Source: Sesamum alatum
Taxonomy: Eukaryota; Streptophyta; Magnoliopsida; Lamiales; Pedaliaceae
Direction: 5' to 3'
DNA: 64,000 nucleotides
Assembly: GCA_034509735.1 (NCBI GenBank)
Contig: JACGWO010000001.1
Coordinates: 29,329,966-29,393,965 of the forward strand
Part shown: positions 47,226 through 56,647 of the stretch, piece by piece
How the letters are laid out: each line of letters opens with the position of its first letter
Position numbering within the stretch: the first letter of the stretch is position 1
The notes under the pieces: model-generated
What the model was told of the DNA's origin: nothing
Database searches by the model: none
Seen by the model: only the letters and a program-made list of their open reading frames with translations
Position numbers and translations under genes: made by a program

Positions 47226-49049
47226 AACGACAACAAGTTTAGACACTAAAGCACTTTTATCTTGCCATATCGAGGCTTGGAGAACCTTCATAATCAACCG
47301 TAAGTCCGGATACATGCCTTATACTCACACAATCGTACGAAACACCTTGTGCTTTCCGTTCTTATGATTGACTGATAGATGACTCATTTTTTTACTATAA
47401 ATATATTCGTTATGACTCTAATAATCAAATATCTAAACCACGCTTCGATTATATGACTAGGACTCCATCTTATTCAACATAAAAGTGCACTAGGACTACA
47501 TCTCGAACACTCTTTCGAGCCATGGACTCAGCTTTGTACCTTTGCGCAACGACAACTCCTTTTTAAACAAGTTTAGACACAAACGCACTCTTATGTTTGC
47601 CCATATCAGGGCTTGGACGAACCTTCATAATCAATCGTACGTACCGGATACAAGCCTAATACTCAACACAATTCTTAGCCAAACACCTTGTGCTTTCAGT
47701 CCTTATCATTGACTGATACATGACTCATTTTTGGCTATAAATATATTCGTATTGACTCTAATAATCAATATTAAAGTCACTCCTCGATTATATGACTACG
47801 ACTCCATCTTATTCAACATAAAAATGCACTAGAACTATATCTCGAACACCTTCGGGGTTCATGGTCTGAGGTGTACCTTTGCCCAACGATAAACTCCTTT
47901 TAAACAACTTTAGACACTAAAAAAGCACTTTTATTCTTTGTAATATCGAGGGCTGAGAACCTTCATAATCAATCGTACATCCGGATACATGCCAAATACT
48001 CAACACAACCGTAGGAAACACCTTGTGCTTTCAATCCTTATCATTTGACTGATAGATGACTCATTTTTTACTATAAATTATTCGTATTGACTCTAATAAT
48101 CAACATTAAAAACCACGCTTCAATTATATTACTAGGACTCCATCTTATTCAACATAAAAGTGCACTAGGACTACTTCTTCGAACACTCTTTCGGGCCATG
48201 GACTCAGCTTTGTACCTTTGCGCAACGACAAACTCCTTTATAGACTCTAAAGCACTTTATCTTTGCCATATCGAGGCTTGGAAACCTTCATAAACCTATC
48301 GTACGTCCGGATACATGCCTTAATACTCAACACAATCATAGAAAACATCTTGTGCTTTCGGTCCTTATCATTGACTGATAGATGACTCATTTTTTGCTAT
48401 AAATATATTCGTATTTGACTCTAATAATCAATATTAAAAACCACTCTTCGATTATATGACTAGGACTCCCTCTTATTTCAACATAAAAATGCACTACGAC
48501 TACATCTCGAACACTCTTTCGAGCCATGGACTCAGCTTTTGTACCTTTGCGCAACGACAAACTCCTTTAAACAAGTTTTAGACACTAAAGCACTTTTATT
48601 CTTTGCCATATCGAGGCTTGGAAACCTTCATAATCAATGCGTACATCCGGATACAAGCCTAAATACTCAACACAATCGTACGAACACCTTGTGCTTTCCG
48701 TTCTTATGATTGACTGATAGATGACTCATTTTTTACTATAAATATATTCGTATTGACTCTAATAATCAATATCTAAACCAGCTTCGATTATATGACTAGG
48801 ACTCCATCTTTATTCAACATTAAAAGTGCACTAGGACTACATCTCGAACACTCTTTGAGCCATGGACTCAGCTTTTGTACCTTTGCGCAACGACAAACTC
48901 CTTTTAAACAAGGTTTTAACACTAAAGCACTTTTATCTTTGCCATATTGAGGGCTTGGAGAACTTTCACAATCAATGTACGTCCGGATAAAGTACCTAAT
49001 ACTCAACACAATCGTAGGAAACGCCTTGTGCTTTTAGTCCTTATCATTG

Positions 49050-49788
49050 TGGATTATGGTATCGACCATGGGTGGCCGATCTTCACGACGTAGGCTTGAA
49101 ATGGATAAAGAGGTCCGTAAACCAATCCACACAACGTACACTTGGGTCGAGCACGAATTGGGGGCTTTGTGAATTTGAATCACCAACCTAATATGCTAGA
49201 TTGACAAGCAAGGTTTCACTAAAGCTGAAATAGATATAAACTCTTCAAATATGAGAACTCTCTCTCAATATTTCTTAACTTGGATAAATCTTGGTTGTTC
49301 CCGTCTTGTATGCTGATACATGCCTTTTATAGGCCTAAAAAACACTTCCAAATTGACCACACATAACCCCAAGTAACTCCTTGGTGGATGTACAATTAGT
49401 CAAAATATGACTAAAAACTATGCATTCTTGGTCAAAAACGAGTAAAAACTATGGTCTTCCATGTGAATCCGAAAATTGTGCATTGTATTTGATAAATGCA
49501 CTTTGAATGTGATTAAGAAGTCTTCCTTGACCACTTGGCTGCACTTGGACGAATTTGGGCTCTTATTTATGGGCTTCCTTGGCTTGAATTATTGAAATTA
49601 ACACTCATGTTGGGCCTCCAATTGTGACTTTTGATCCCATTAGCAAATATTAAGTTGGATTGGGCTTGAATTGCTTCTTGCATTCTCTTCAACCTTCCTC
49701 TTGTCATTGGCCCACTTCCAATTGTTAGTCTTGGTGCAATTGATCGTGAATGCCTTTTAGCTCGTTGATGCCCTCAGTGTTCTCATCA
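49050..49788 (-). repeat. 3' LTR of the Ty3-type element
   Basis: 739 bp from TGGATTATGG to CTCATCA on the + strand (TGATGAG on the element strand). It shares with the other LTR CGACCATGGGTGG, ATGGATAAAGAGGTCCG, GGGCTTCCTTGG, ATATTAAGTTGGATTGG and GGTGCAATTGATC. The pol reading frame ends inside it, at 49735. Confidence 0.88.
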
Positions 49789-51110
49789 TCCTCCCCCTCT
49801 TGAAAAGGAGTCGTCCTCGACTCTTCATTATCTGTATCATAAAAAGGAGAAAGATCAGAAACATTAAAAGTAGCACTCACTCCATACTCACCGGGCAATT
49901 CAAGCTTGTAAGCATTGTCATTGATCCTTTCAAGGACTCGAAATGGTCCATCCCCTCTTGCATGAGCTTGGACTTCCGTTTGTCTGGAAACCTCTCTTTT
50001 CTAAGATGCAACCAGACTAAGTCCCCTGGTTCAAAAGATAACCTCGTTTTCTTCCCTTGTTTGCAAGACGGTTCACGTACTGTTGATCATCCTCTCAATA
50101 TACTTTTTGCCTTCTCACATGATTTGCGGCTGTTAACAAATTCTAGCACGTTTCTTTCGCCATCCATGTTTATTCTCTCCTGCAGAAGGCAAAGGAGCCT
50201 AAATCAATAGGCATGCAGGATTAAAACCATAAGACAGATTGAAACGCAAAAACTTGATAGTAGAATGGACAGCCCTATTGTAAGCAAACTCTACGTCGGT
50301 AGAACTCTTCCAACTCCTCAAGTCTTCTTCACAAGTATCGCAACAAATGAAAGTGTCCTATGTACCACCTCGTTGGCCCTTCAGTTGAGATGACAAGTAG
50401 TTAGAGAAAAGAAGGACTTTTAGGTTTTTTCCAGGGCGCCCCAACAAAGTTTCCAAAAAATAGCTAAGGAACTGGCATCTCGATCAGACACTATATGTTC
50501 CTTGGGGCATACCATGAGCCTCACAACTTCCTGAAAGAAAAAGATAGCAAATTAGACATCATAAACTTATATGCATCAATGAAGTGCTGCCATTTTGGAA
50601 AAATCTGTCAAAACCAAGCAACAAAAATAGAAGCCTCACCCCTCTTTAGACTAGCAATCCCAAATACAAAGTCCATAAATATCTCCCAAGGTACACTGGG
50701 AATAGGATTGCAGTTACAATCCATGGGATTAAGCTTTATTTGCTTTATGACAAACATATGCATTTCCACCACAAATTTTCTCAACATTCTCATACGCATC
50801 TTGGGCCAATAAAAGTGTTCACTCAAGACTCCCAAAGTTTAGAAATACAGAAGGACCCATCAAACCCCCAGAATGTGCTTCCTTTTAACAATAACAAAAC
50901 GAGTTGAATAATTAGGAACACAAAGCTGGTTGCTCGAAATAAAAACCCATCATGCAAATAGAATTTTGGTCCCATCGTTGCGCGCAGTTCTTTGGGTGCA
51001 ATTTCAAATGCTTCACCAAGAAAATCAACATCATTAGTATACAGATCTTTGAATGAACTCAAAAGCCAAGAATTTACCATCTAACATTGAAAGTAAAACA
51101 TACCTTCTTT
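49735..51110 (-). pseudogene. Ty3-type integrase and pol C-terminus remnant
   Basis: Integrase inserts the cDNA. On the - strand: an HHCC-finger region with EHFYWPKMR (about 50800), then the core with SVPWE-x-FMDFV (about 50680), VSDRD (about 50490), a TCHPQ-type segment (about 50390) and VEFAYNRAVHSTIKF (about 50270). The C-terminal part has EPGDLVWLHLRKERFP (about 50010). The last stretch is unbroken for about 45 codons: VSDLSPFYDTDNEESRTTPF, then the PPT-encoded QEGEDDE, then on into the LTR to TAA at 49735-49737. No chromodomain is recognisable. Multiple frameshifts and stops elsewhere make it a pseudogene. Confidence 0.88.
49789..49801 (-). other. Polypurine tract
   Basis: AAGAGGGGGAGGA on the - strand, directly before the LTR start TGATGAG. 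It primes plus-strand DNA synthesis. The same bases are translated as part of pol (Q-E-G-E-D). Confidence 0.88.
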
Positions 51111-51640
51111 GAAAGTGCCATCAGCAACAATTCTCCTTACCTTTCTTGTGTTTGATCACATATCGGAAACGACTCAATAAACTCTATCCACTTTGCATGT
51201 CGTCGGCTAAGCTTGCTTTGACTGTTTAATATACGTGAGTTGCTTTCATTGATCAGAATGACACAAACTCTTTTGGCCACAAATAATGTTGCCAAGTTTC
51301 TAATACTCTAACCAATGCATAAAGCTCCTTGTCATATGTGGGTAGTTAAGTGTCGGCCCACTTAGACTTCTCGCTGAAATATGCAACGGCTACCTCCTTG
51401 CAAAAGACTCCTCCTATGCCAATCCCACTTGCATCACACTTCAATTCCAAAAGTCTTACCAAAGTCGGGAAGGGCTACAAAGGTGCATGAGTAAGCTTCT
51501 CTTTATGGTTTGAAAGGCTTCTCTTGTGCTTTTCTCCCACTTGAATGGAACATTCTTCTTTGTTAACTCGTTCAAAATGGGGTACCATGTTTGCTAATAT
51601 CCTTCACAAATCGCCATAAAAAGCTTGCAAAGTCCATGAA
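51110..51640 (-). pseudogene. Ty3-type RNase H and RT connection remnant
   Basis: RNase H removes the RNA template during reverse transcription. Recognisable pieces on the - strand: CKWDWHRRSLLQGG (a damaged D-A-S-G-I-G-I-G-G-V-L-L-Q-type motif, about 51420), [20 protein letters not shown] (about 51240) and HAKWIEFIESFPICD (about 51190). Several stops interrupt it. It lies in the expected place between RT and integrase. Confidence 0.82.
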
Positions 51641-51699
51641 AAGCTCCTACTTCTCCAATAGTGTGGGGGTTGGCCAATCGTTGATAGCATTTGACCTTT

Positions 51700-52610
51700 T
51701 CTTCATCAACTGTGATTCCTTCAATACTCACAACAAAACCAAGAAAAACAACTTTGTTAGTGCAAAAGTCACACTTGTTTCCAGATTTCCAAATAACTAT
51801 TCTCTTAGAAACCTCGAGGACTTGACTTAGATGTGCTACATGTTCTTTCGCAAAGTCCCTGACTAATAAACAGAATTGTCATCAAAGTAAACTACGCACA
51901 AATTTGCCTAGAATGCACGCAAAACATGATTCATCAATCTCATAAAGGTGCTAGGCTGCATTACTAATCCAAAAGGCATAACTAACACTCATAAAGCCCA
52001 TGTTTTGTTTTGAAAAGGGTTTTCCACTCATCTCCTTTTTCATCTAATTTGAATGATAACCCACTTTTAATCAATTTTAGAAAAGATAGTTGAATACCAT
52101 TTAACTCGTCAAGCATATCATTATCCTAGGAATAGGGTGACGATATCCCTATCGTTATGCTGTTAAATGGCCTGACCAATAACCCAAAAATCCGCCATGT
52201 GCCATTCCCTTCTTAGGCACGAGCAAACCGGAACTGCACAAAGGACTAAAGGCTCTCCCTCTACATAACCTTGGCCATCAGTTCTTGATTTCGCCTTCTG
52301 AATTCCTTAGTCTCTCGTCTGCGTACGCCGTACTGCTGACGATCTTGGTAAGGATCGCTCCAGGCATCAAAATACATTCTGACCTGCTCCGATCCCCACG
52401 AATCTGGTGGTAAACCTGGTGGCATCTCATCCCGTGAACAGACATCTTCTCATAGTCCTGCACAACGAGATGTACCACACTCAGCGTAGAGCAAGATGTT
52501 ACGGCTCGTCTAGAGTTCCCCATAGCCTCTTTTTTGCTAACCACAAGTCCAATGAGGTTTTGTTGATTAACAACAAGCTTTCCTTCGATCTCACTCTTCT
52601 TCAGCAACTA
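51700..52610 (-). pseudogene. Ty3-type reverse transcriptase remnant
   Basis: The clearest part is VMPFGL followed by STFMRLMNHVLRAF and the catalytic YFDD at 51878-51889 (- strand). Upstream are DEWKTLFKTKHGLYE-type text near 52030 and VPKKGMAHG near 52220, the damaged form of the V-P-K-K-D-G motif. Frameshifts and stops are frequent. The family and order are clear but no enzyme can be made. Confidence 0.87.
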
Positions 52611-52765
52611 GTAGACTCTCTTTCTCTTCATCTTTTTCCCTCTCCTTTTTTCTTTCCTCTTTTGCTTTCTTTTTCTCCCATCTTGATCCTCCATTTTTTT
52701 ATCATTCTCATTTTACTCTTCTTCTTTTTGTTTCTCTTCTTTTTCTCACACTCCTTTTGTTTTCT
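52611..52765 (-). other. Purine-rich linker between protease and RT
   Basis: The + strand is nearly pure C/T (TCTTCTTTTTGTTTCTCTTC and similar). Read on the element strand this encodes K/R/E-rich low-complexity sequence. It sits between protease and RT, a position where several plant Ty3 elements carry a charged linker. Confidence 0.7.
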
Positions 52766-53010
52766 TCAAAATCTGATTTGCAAAAATCTTGCTTTGGTGT
52801 CCATCCGGAAATTGAAGTTATGGATGCCCCTCGTAGCACAAAAAGAGTAACGATTTTGGACCCTCATCATGTGTACAATGCTATCAAACTGCCATGGTCT
52901 CCCTAGCAATGTATGTGGCATGATTTCATTGGCAACAATATCAAAATAACTCATCTTTGTATTTCCAATTGAAACAATACCTTTACTTGCTTGGTCCACC
53001 TCAACTCAAC
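52766..53010 (-). pseudogene. Ty3-type protease C-terminal remnant
   Basis: The 77-residue open stretch at 52766-52999 has VSIGNTKMSYFDIV and LLGRPWQFDSIVHM. The latter matches the conserved L-L-G-R-P-W segment of the aspartic protease of plant Ty3 elements. The catalytic D-S/T-G triad lies further upstream in damaged sequence and cannot be placed with confidence. Confidence 0.78.
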
Positions 53011-53289
53011 ACTCATTCCCCCCAACCCTTGAAAGCTTGCATGGGCGGTGATGCTTGATTAGTAGGTAGACTTAATTTTTGAACCAAGTCAGTACTTGCG
53101 ACATTGCAACACTAGCGATCACCACAAAATCATGCTACATACCTTTTCCTTGACTTGGCAGCGTGTATGGAACAAGTTTTTCTCTTTGCAATTGCCTTCC
53201 TCCATCATATGGGCACTAAGAGATCTTTCTAGTTACAAAGCAACCCTCCTTCTTCGGCATTGCTCTCCATCACATCTTCCTTGTGCTGA

Positions 53290-54400
53290 TTCCTCTTTAT
53301 CGGTGCTTTCTCCTTCGGTTTCCAATCTCCATGGTTGTTGAAGAATCATTGTAAGCGTCGGTTTAGGACCAACTCACTTGCTATTTTGTCTCTCCCTTGG
53401 CACTTGAAACACTTTATATCAGTTTCTTGAAGAATTTAGGCTCGGGTTGTACCTTTTGCAGCAACTTTGTCACCATGTTTAGGATCGGCTCCTTGAATTT
53501 CGATGTGGAAGGGGTGTCTTTCTTGGGGTTGTTCTCCATGGACTGATGTAAGATGAGTTAGAACTCCTCCTGCATAAGCCTACTCCGCTTGAGTTGGTTG
53601 TTCAACCTTGATGGAACTGGTGTACCATCTTCTTCAAGTTCCGTACAATAGTGGTGGCATCTCCACAAATCAGCGATGTCACGAGTTGAGCCCATGCACA
53701 GAAACGAGCCATAGTTGCTTCATCGTCCTCGTATGATGTTGTTCGACATCATGGCAATCTCCATCTCTTTGTAAGTACCATCAAACACTTTTAGAACCCT
53801 TGAGTATAGACGTGGAGCTGGTTGTGAAGCTCACGACGATAATCAGGATGGAACAAACCTCTCCTCATGATTGCTCTCATCTCTTCCCATGTTTGATAGG
53901 ACGTTCACTGCATTCGCTAACCCTTTCCTTTTGCATCTGATCCACCAACAAGAGCATATCGGTAAACTCAAAGGGCTGCGAGTTTGACCTTTTTACTCTC
54001 CGAGTAGTTGTTGCATGAAAGAAGATTTTTGCTCAACACGCATTTCCCATTCAAAATATTTCGGGATCACTCTTTCCTTTAAATGAAGGAATTGTGACCT
54101 TACTTTCCTCTAGGCCACCATCTTCATCTCTAAACGGCGTCTCGGTCTAATCTCATTGGTCTATTCACTCTCCTTGCCGGATGTCCCCAATATTCATCTT
54201 CACCACTTGGATCCTCCAATACTATTATGAACATGATGTTGAGGGCCGTGGATTGGGATTTGTCTTTGATTTTGGTAACTCTGGACCGGCAACTCGATCC
54301 TCTACTGTGATCCAATCTTTCAATGAAGACCTTTCCACTTACGTCAAGCAACTTCTCAAGGTGCTCACCAAGGCTTGCATATGAATGCATCGACTCGCCT
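53290..54400 (-). pseudogene. Ty3-type gag remnant with degraded CCHC finger
   Basis: Gag forms the particle and packages RNA. On the - strand: IPSFKGKSDPEIF near 54080, an EFTD-x-LLLVDQMQKERVSE segment near 53930, DYRRELHNQLH near 53845, EDDEATMARF near 53725, and the start of a zinc knuckle IKCFKCQGR near 53410. The knuckle then reads D-K-I-A-S-E, so the third and fourth zinc ligands are lost. Gag text is broken by several frameshifts. The 86-residue stretch at 54130-54390 covers the N-terminal side. Confidence 0.82.
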
Positions 54401-55140
54401 CGTAGTGTTTATCCCGGTTTTGTATCAACTTCCTTCAACAACTCCTTTATCTTCGATTTTTCTGCCTTTAATAAAATTATAGGAACGTCACAAAATCCTT
54501 GACCACACGTCTTTTTTCTCTCTTTTATTTTTCCACTCATGTTTCACTCTTTGTATTTTTCCACTCAGTGTTTCACCCTCACTTAATAAGCTCACAACTC
54601 TTGACTCTTCAACGATAGTCTCACTACACTTAACACTCTCTACTCTAAAACTATGAAAACTCGATGCTTTCTATCTAAGCAACTCAAAAACAATGCCAAT
54701 TAATTTCCTCAAAAGCCAAAGATATGTGTAGCATGGATCGATTCAAACTTACTCGTAGCACAGAAGAATGGTCAAGAAGCTAGCGTACAACTTCGGAATC
54801 AAGATCGGTTGCTTACAAGGATAATAGCAAAGATTATAGCAAATAGGAAAACAATAAAACAACAATCAGATTTTTTAGTTTCTTTGTTTTTTTTTTCCTA
54901 TTCAAATGGCCTTTTTTTTTCACTTTTACTCTTTATTTTTGCCTCCTTTTTGATTTTTTTTGGCTGCTCGTCTAGCTATTTTTCTTTCAGAGCTTTTCTC
55001 TTTCTTTTTTTTTTGAACGAAATTTTGTCCTCTATTTTTTGTAACAGATAAATACAAAAAGATAAAAACAATGGCGTACAGAAGCTGTGGTGTAAGATAA
55101 AAGATAGGTGAGAACTTGGGGACCGTACCGTGTAACCGAA
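54401..55140 (-). other. Ty3-type leader (5' UTR), low complexity
   Basis: The sequence between the primer-binding site and gag. 54860-55040 is almost entirely T-rich on the + strand (A-rich in the transcript), with long T runs. Hydrophobic open frames here are by-products of T-rich codons, not membrane proteins. Confidence 0.7.
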
Positions 55141-55153
55141 GGCTCTGATACCA
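55141..55153 (-). other. Primer-binding site, initiator tRNA-Met type
   Basis: TGGTATCAGAGCC on the - strand, two bases downstream of the 5' LTR. It is complementary to the 3' end of plant initiator tRNA-Met, the usual minus-strand primer of plant Ty3 and many Ty1 elements. Confidence 0.9.
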
Positions 55154-55155
55154 CA

Positions 55156-55622
55156 TAGATATTGGTTAATCGACCATGGGGTGGCCCGATCTTCACGATG
55201 ATAGGCTTTGAATGGATAAAGAGGTCCGATGACCCTGAGGCAATGCAAAATGACCAAACCAAACGATTATTGGAACAGTGAACCTGCTACTTAGAACATT
55301 CAACCAACCAACGAGCAGAGTAAAACAACCACACAACGACACACATTGGTCAGAGCACGATATGGGGGCTTATATTAATGGGCTTCCTTGGGGCTTGAAT
55401 TATTAGAAATTAAGCAATCATGTTGGGACCACCAATTGTGACTTGAACCATAGCAATATTAAGTTGGATTGGCTGGGAATTGACTATCTTAGCAATTCTT
55501 CTTCAAACCTATCCTACTATGTATCAATGGCCCCACTTCCAAATTAGTTAAGATCATTGGTGCAATTGATCCAGTGAAACGCCTTTAGCTCGATTGGATG
55601 CCCATCACGTGTTGCATCATCA
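55156..55622 (-). repeat. 5' LTR of the Ty3-type element, internally deleted
   Basis: 467 bp from TAGATATTGG to GTTGCATCATCA on the + strand, against 739 bp in the other LTR. The middle (after GAGCACGATATGGGGGCTTAT) is missing about 270 bp. Many substitutions and small insertions separate the two LTRs. Confidence 0.85.
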
Positions 55623-56628
55623 CAGAAGCAAATCGACGAATCAGCATTAATAATCAGGGCAACCGGAGTATTATTTGCCAGCCAAAAGTGATTGGGCGAA
55701 CTTCTTGCTTTGAAAGAGGGAAGGGGAGTTCAATTGATTACCTTGAGTTCCAGCAAGAGTGATGAGAGGGGGTGAGACTAGTTGCATGAATCAAAAGCCG
55801 AAGGCTGATTCCAATGGCCGCCAAGAGGTGAACCATTAGTCTTTATTTGGCCTGCAAGGAGGGCTCCTTGTTAAGGTTGGCTGAGCAGTGCCTAAGAGCA
55901 TCCAGGTATGAAGGAGGAGCTGCTGGTTTAAAAACACTCAAGCACGGAGGAGAGAAGATATCACATATTCGGCTGGGCACGGGGAGGGAGCAAAATAGCC
56001 GGCGAGTGCTGAGGCCTGATTGAATGGACGCTTTACAGACATGATGGCAAATGGACGTGAAAAGGCCTCACAAACCAGCCCCCAAAGAAAGGTGAAGAGA
56101 ACACCATGTTCAACTATCAAAGGGTATGGGCCTAAAAACCTGCGAGAATCTCGCCGGTGGAATTGAGGATGCTTCCTCCTAGCACGGTCATTAGCTCAAA
56201 AGAGGGACGAACGATTAATCGGGGTGAAGTTCAGACTCGGAGGTGGGCTTGAGCGGCTGTGGAGCCACCGAAAACCGGAGAGTCTTCCGGCAGGAGGGGG
56301 CCATATAGTGCTTGCCATATGATAATCCTTGACAAGCTTCAAAGCTTCTAGTCCATGAGAGTCTCCCTCATCAATGATTCTTTTTGCAAGAGACGCAAAT
56401 GCAGCCATATTGAACAAATCTTTTCGAAAAACTCTCAAGATCCCCTCCAACGTTGGGATCGCTTGTGGGTTAGTGCCCACGCACAATCAGGCAAAATGAT
56501 CCGCTTCATCCTCGCCGGTTCCTCCTTCAATGGCGGTGGAGGGAAAGAAGGTGATGGGTGTGTCATATGTGAGAGAGGGAAGTGTGTGAAGTGCGTGAGA
56601 GAGGTTGGAGTGAGAACTTTTCAGCCAT
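55623..56628 (-). pseudogene. LINE-C ORF1 N-terminal region, frameshifted
   Basis: ATG at 56628-56626 (- strand) in the same place as the LINE-D start. The best preserved stretch is 56486-56196 (PQAIPTLEGILRVFRKDLFN, RIIDEGDSHGLEALKLVKD). Reading frames change at least three times before the LTR boundary. The DUF4283 and zinc-knuckle parts are absent because the copy ends too early. The function is assigned only through similarity to LINE-D, which does continue into DUF4283. Confidence 0.75.
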
Positions 56629-56647
56629 TTCCTGTGTTGAGTTTTTT
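55623..56647 (-). mobile_element. LINE-C, 5' part of an L1-type LINE, truncated at its inner end
   Basis: On the - strand, from about 56642, this segment is homologous to the start of LINE-D (61901-62860). Both have ATGGCTGAAAA, the IEGG-x-GEDE region, IIDEGDSH/IIDKGDSH, LEALKLVK, a proline-rich stretch, and VKPAAPPSYLDALRR (the latter near 55900). It stops at the 5' LTR of the Ty3 element. No ORF2 remains. Confidence 0.85.

Larger units (their letters stand above)
38858..49049 (+). repeat. 333-bp satellite array, block 5
   Basis: About 31 monomers in the same orientation as block 4, resuming from the LINE-B target duplication. The first part (to about 43.1 kb) is clean. From about 43.1 kb to the end, single-base insertions, deletions and short stutters are frequent in otherwise ordinary monomers. 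The block ends at CCTTATCATTG, where the LTR element begins. No gene is present. Confidence 0.95.
49050..55622 (-). mobile_element. Ty3-type (Metaviridae) LTR retrotransposon, degenerate
   Basis: A 6.6-kb element on the - strand. In transcriptional order: 5' LTR (55622-55156), PBS (55153-55141), A/T-rich leader, gag (about 54400-53300), protease (about 53000), K/R/E-rich linker, reverse transcriptase, RNase H, integrase, PPT (49801-49789), 3' LTR (49788-49050). The order PR-RT-RH-IN is the Ty3 order. Every coding region has many stops and frameshifts, and the LTRs are strongly diverged, so the copy is old. The flanks differ (satellite left, LINE right) and no target duplication is visible. 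Confidence 0.93.

Noticed and set aside
49800..50210. 136-residue + strand frame
   Set aside because: Antisense of the integrase C-terminal region, which reads EPGDLVWLHLRKERFP and the pol terminus on the - strand.
52407..52850. 147-residue + strand frame with a long hydrophobic segment
   Set aside because: Antisense to the Ty3 protease/linker/RT region. The hydrophobic run is the complement of the purine-rich linker.
54809..55262. Hydrophobic frames resembling membrane proteins
   Set aside because: They come from a T-rich low-complexity leader of the Ty3 element. Phe/Leu/Ser-rich text appears in several frames on both strands.
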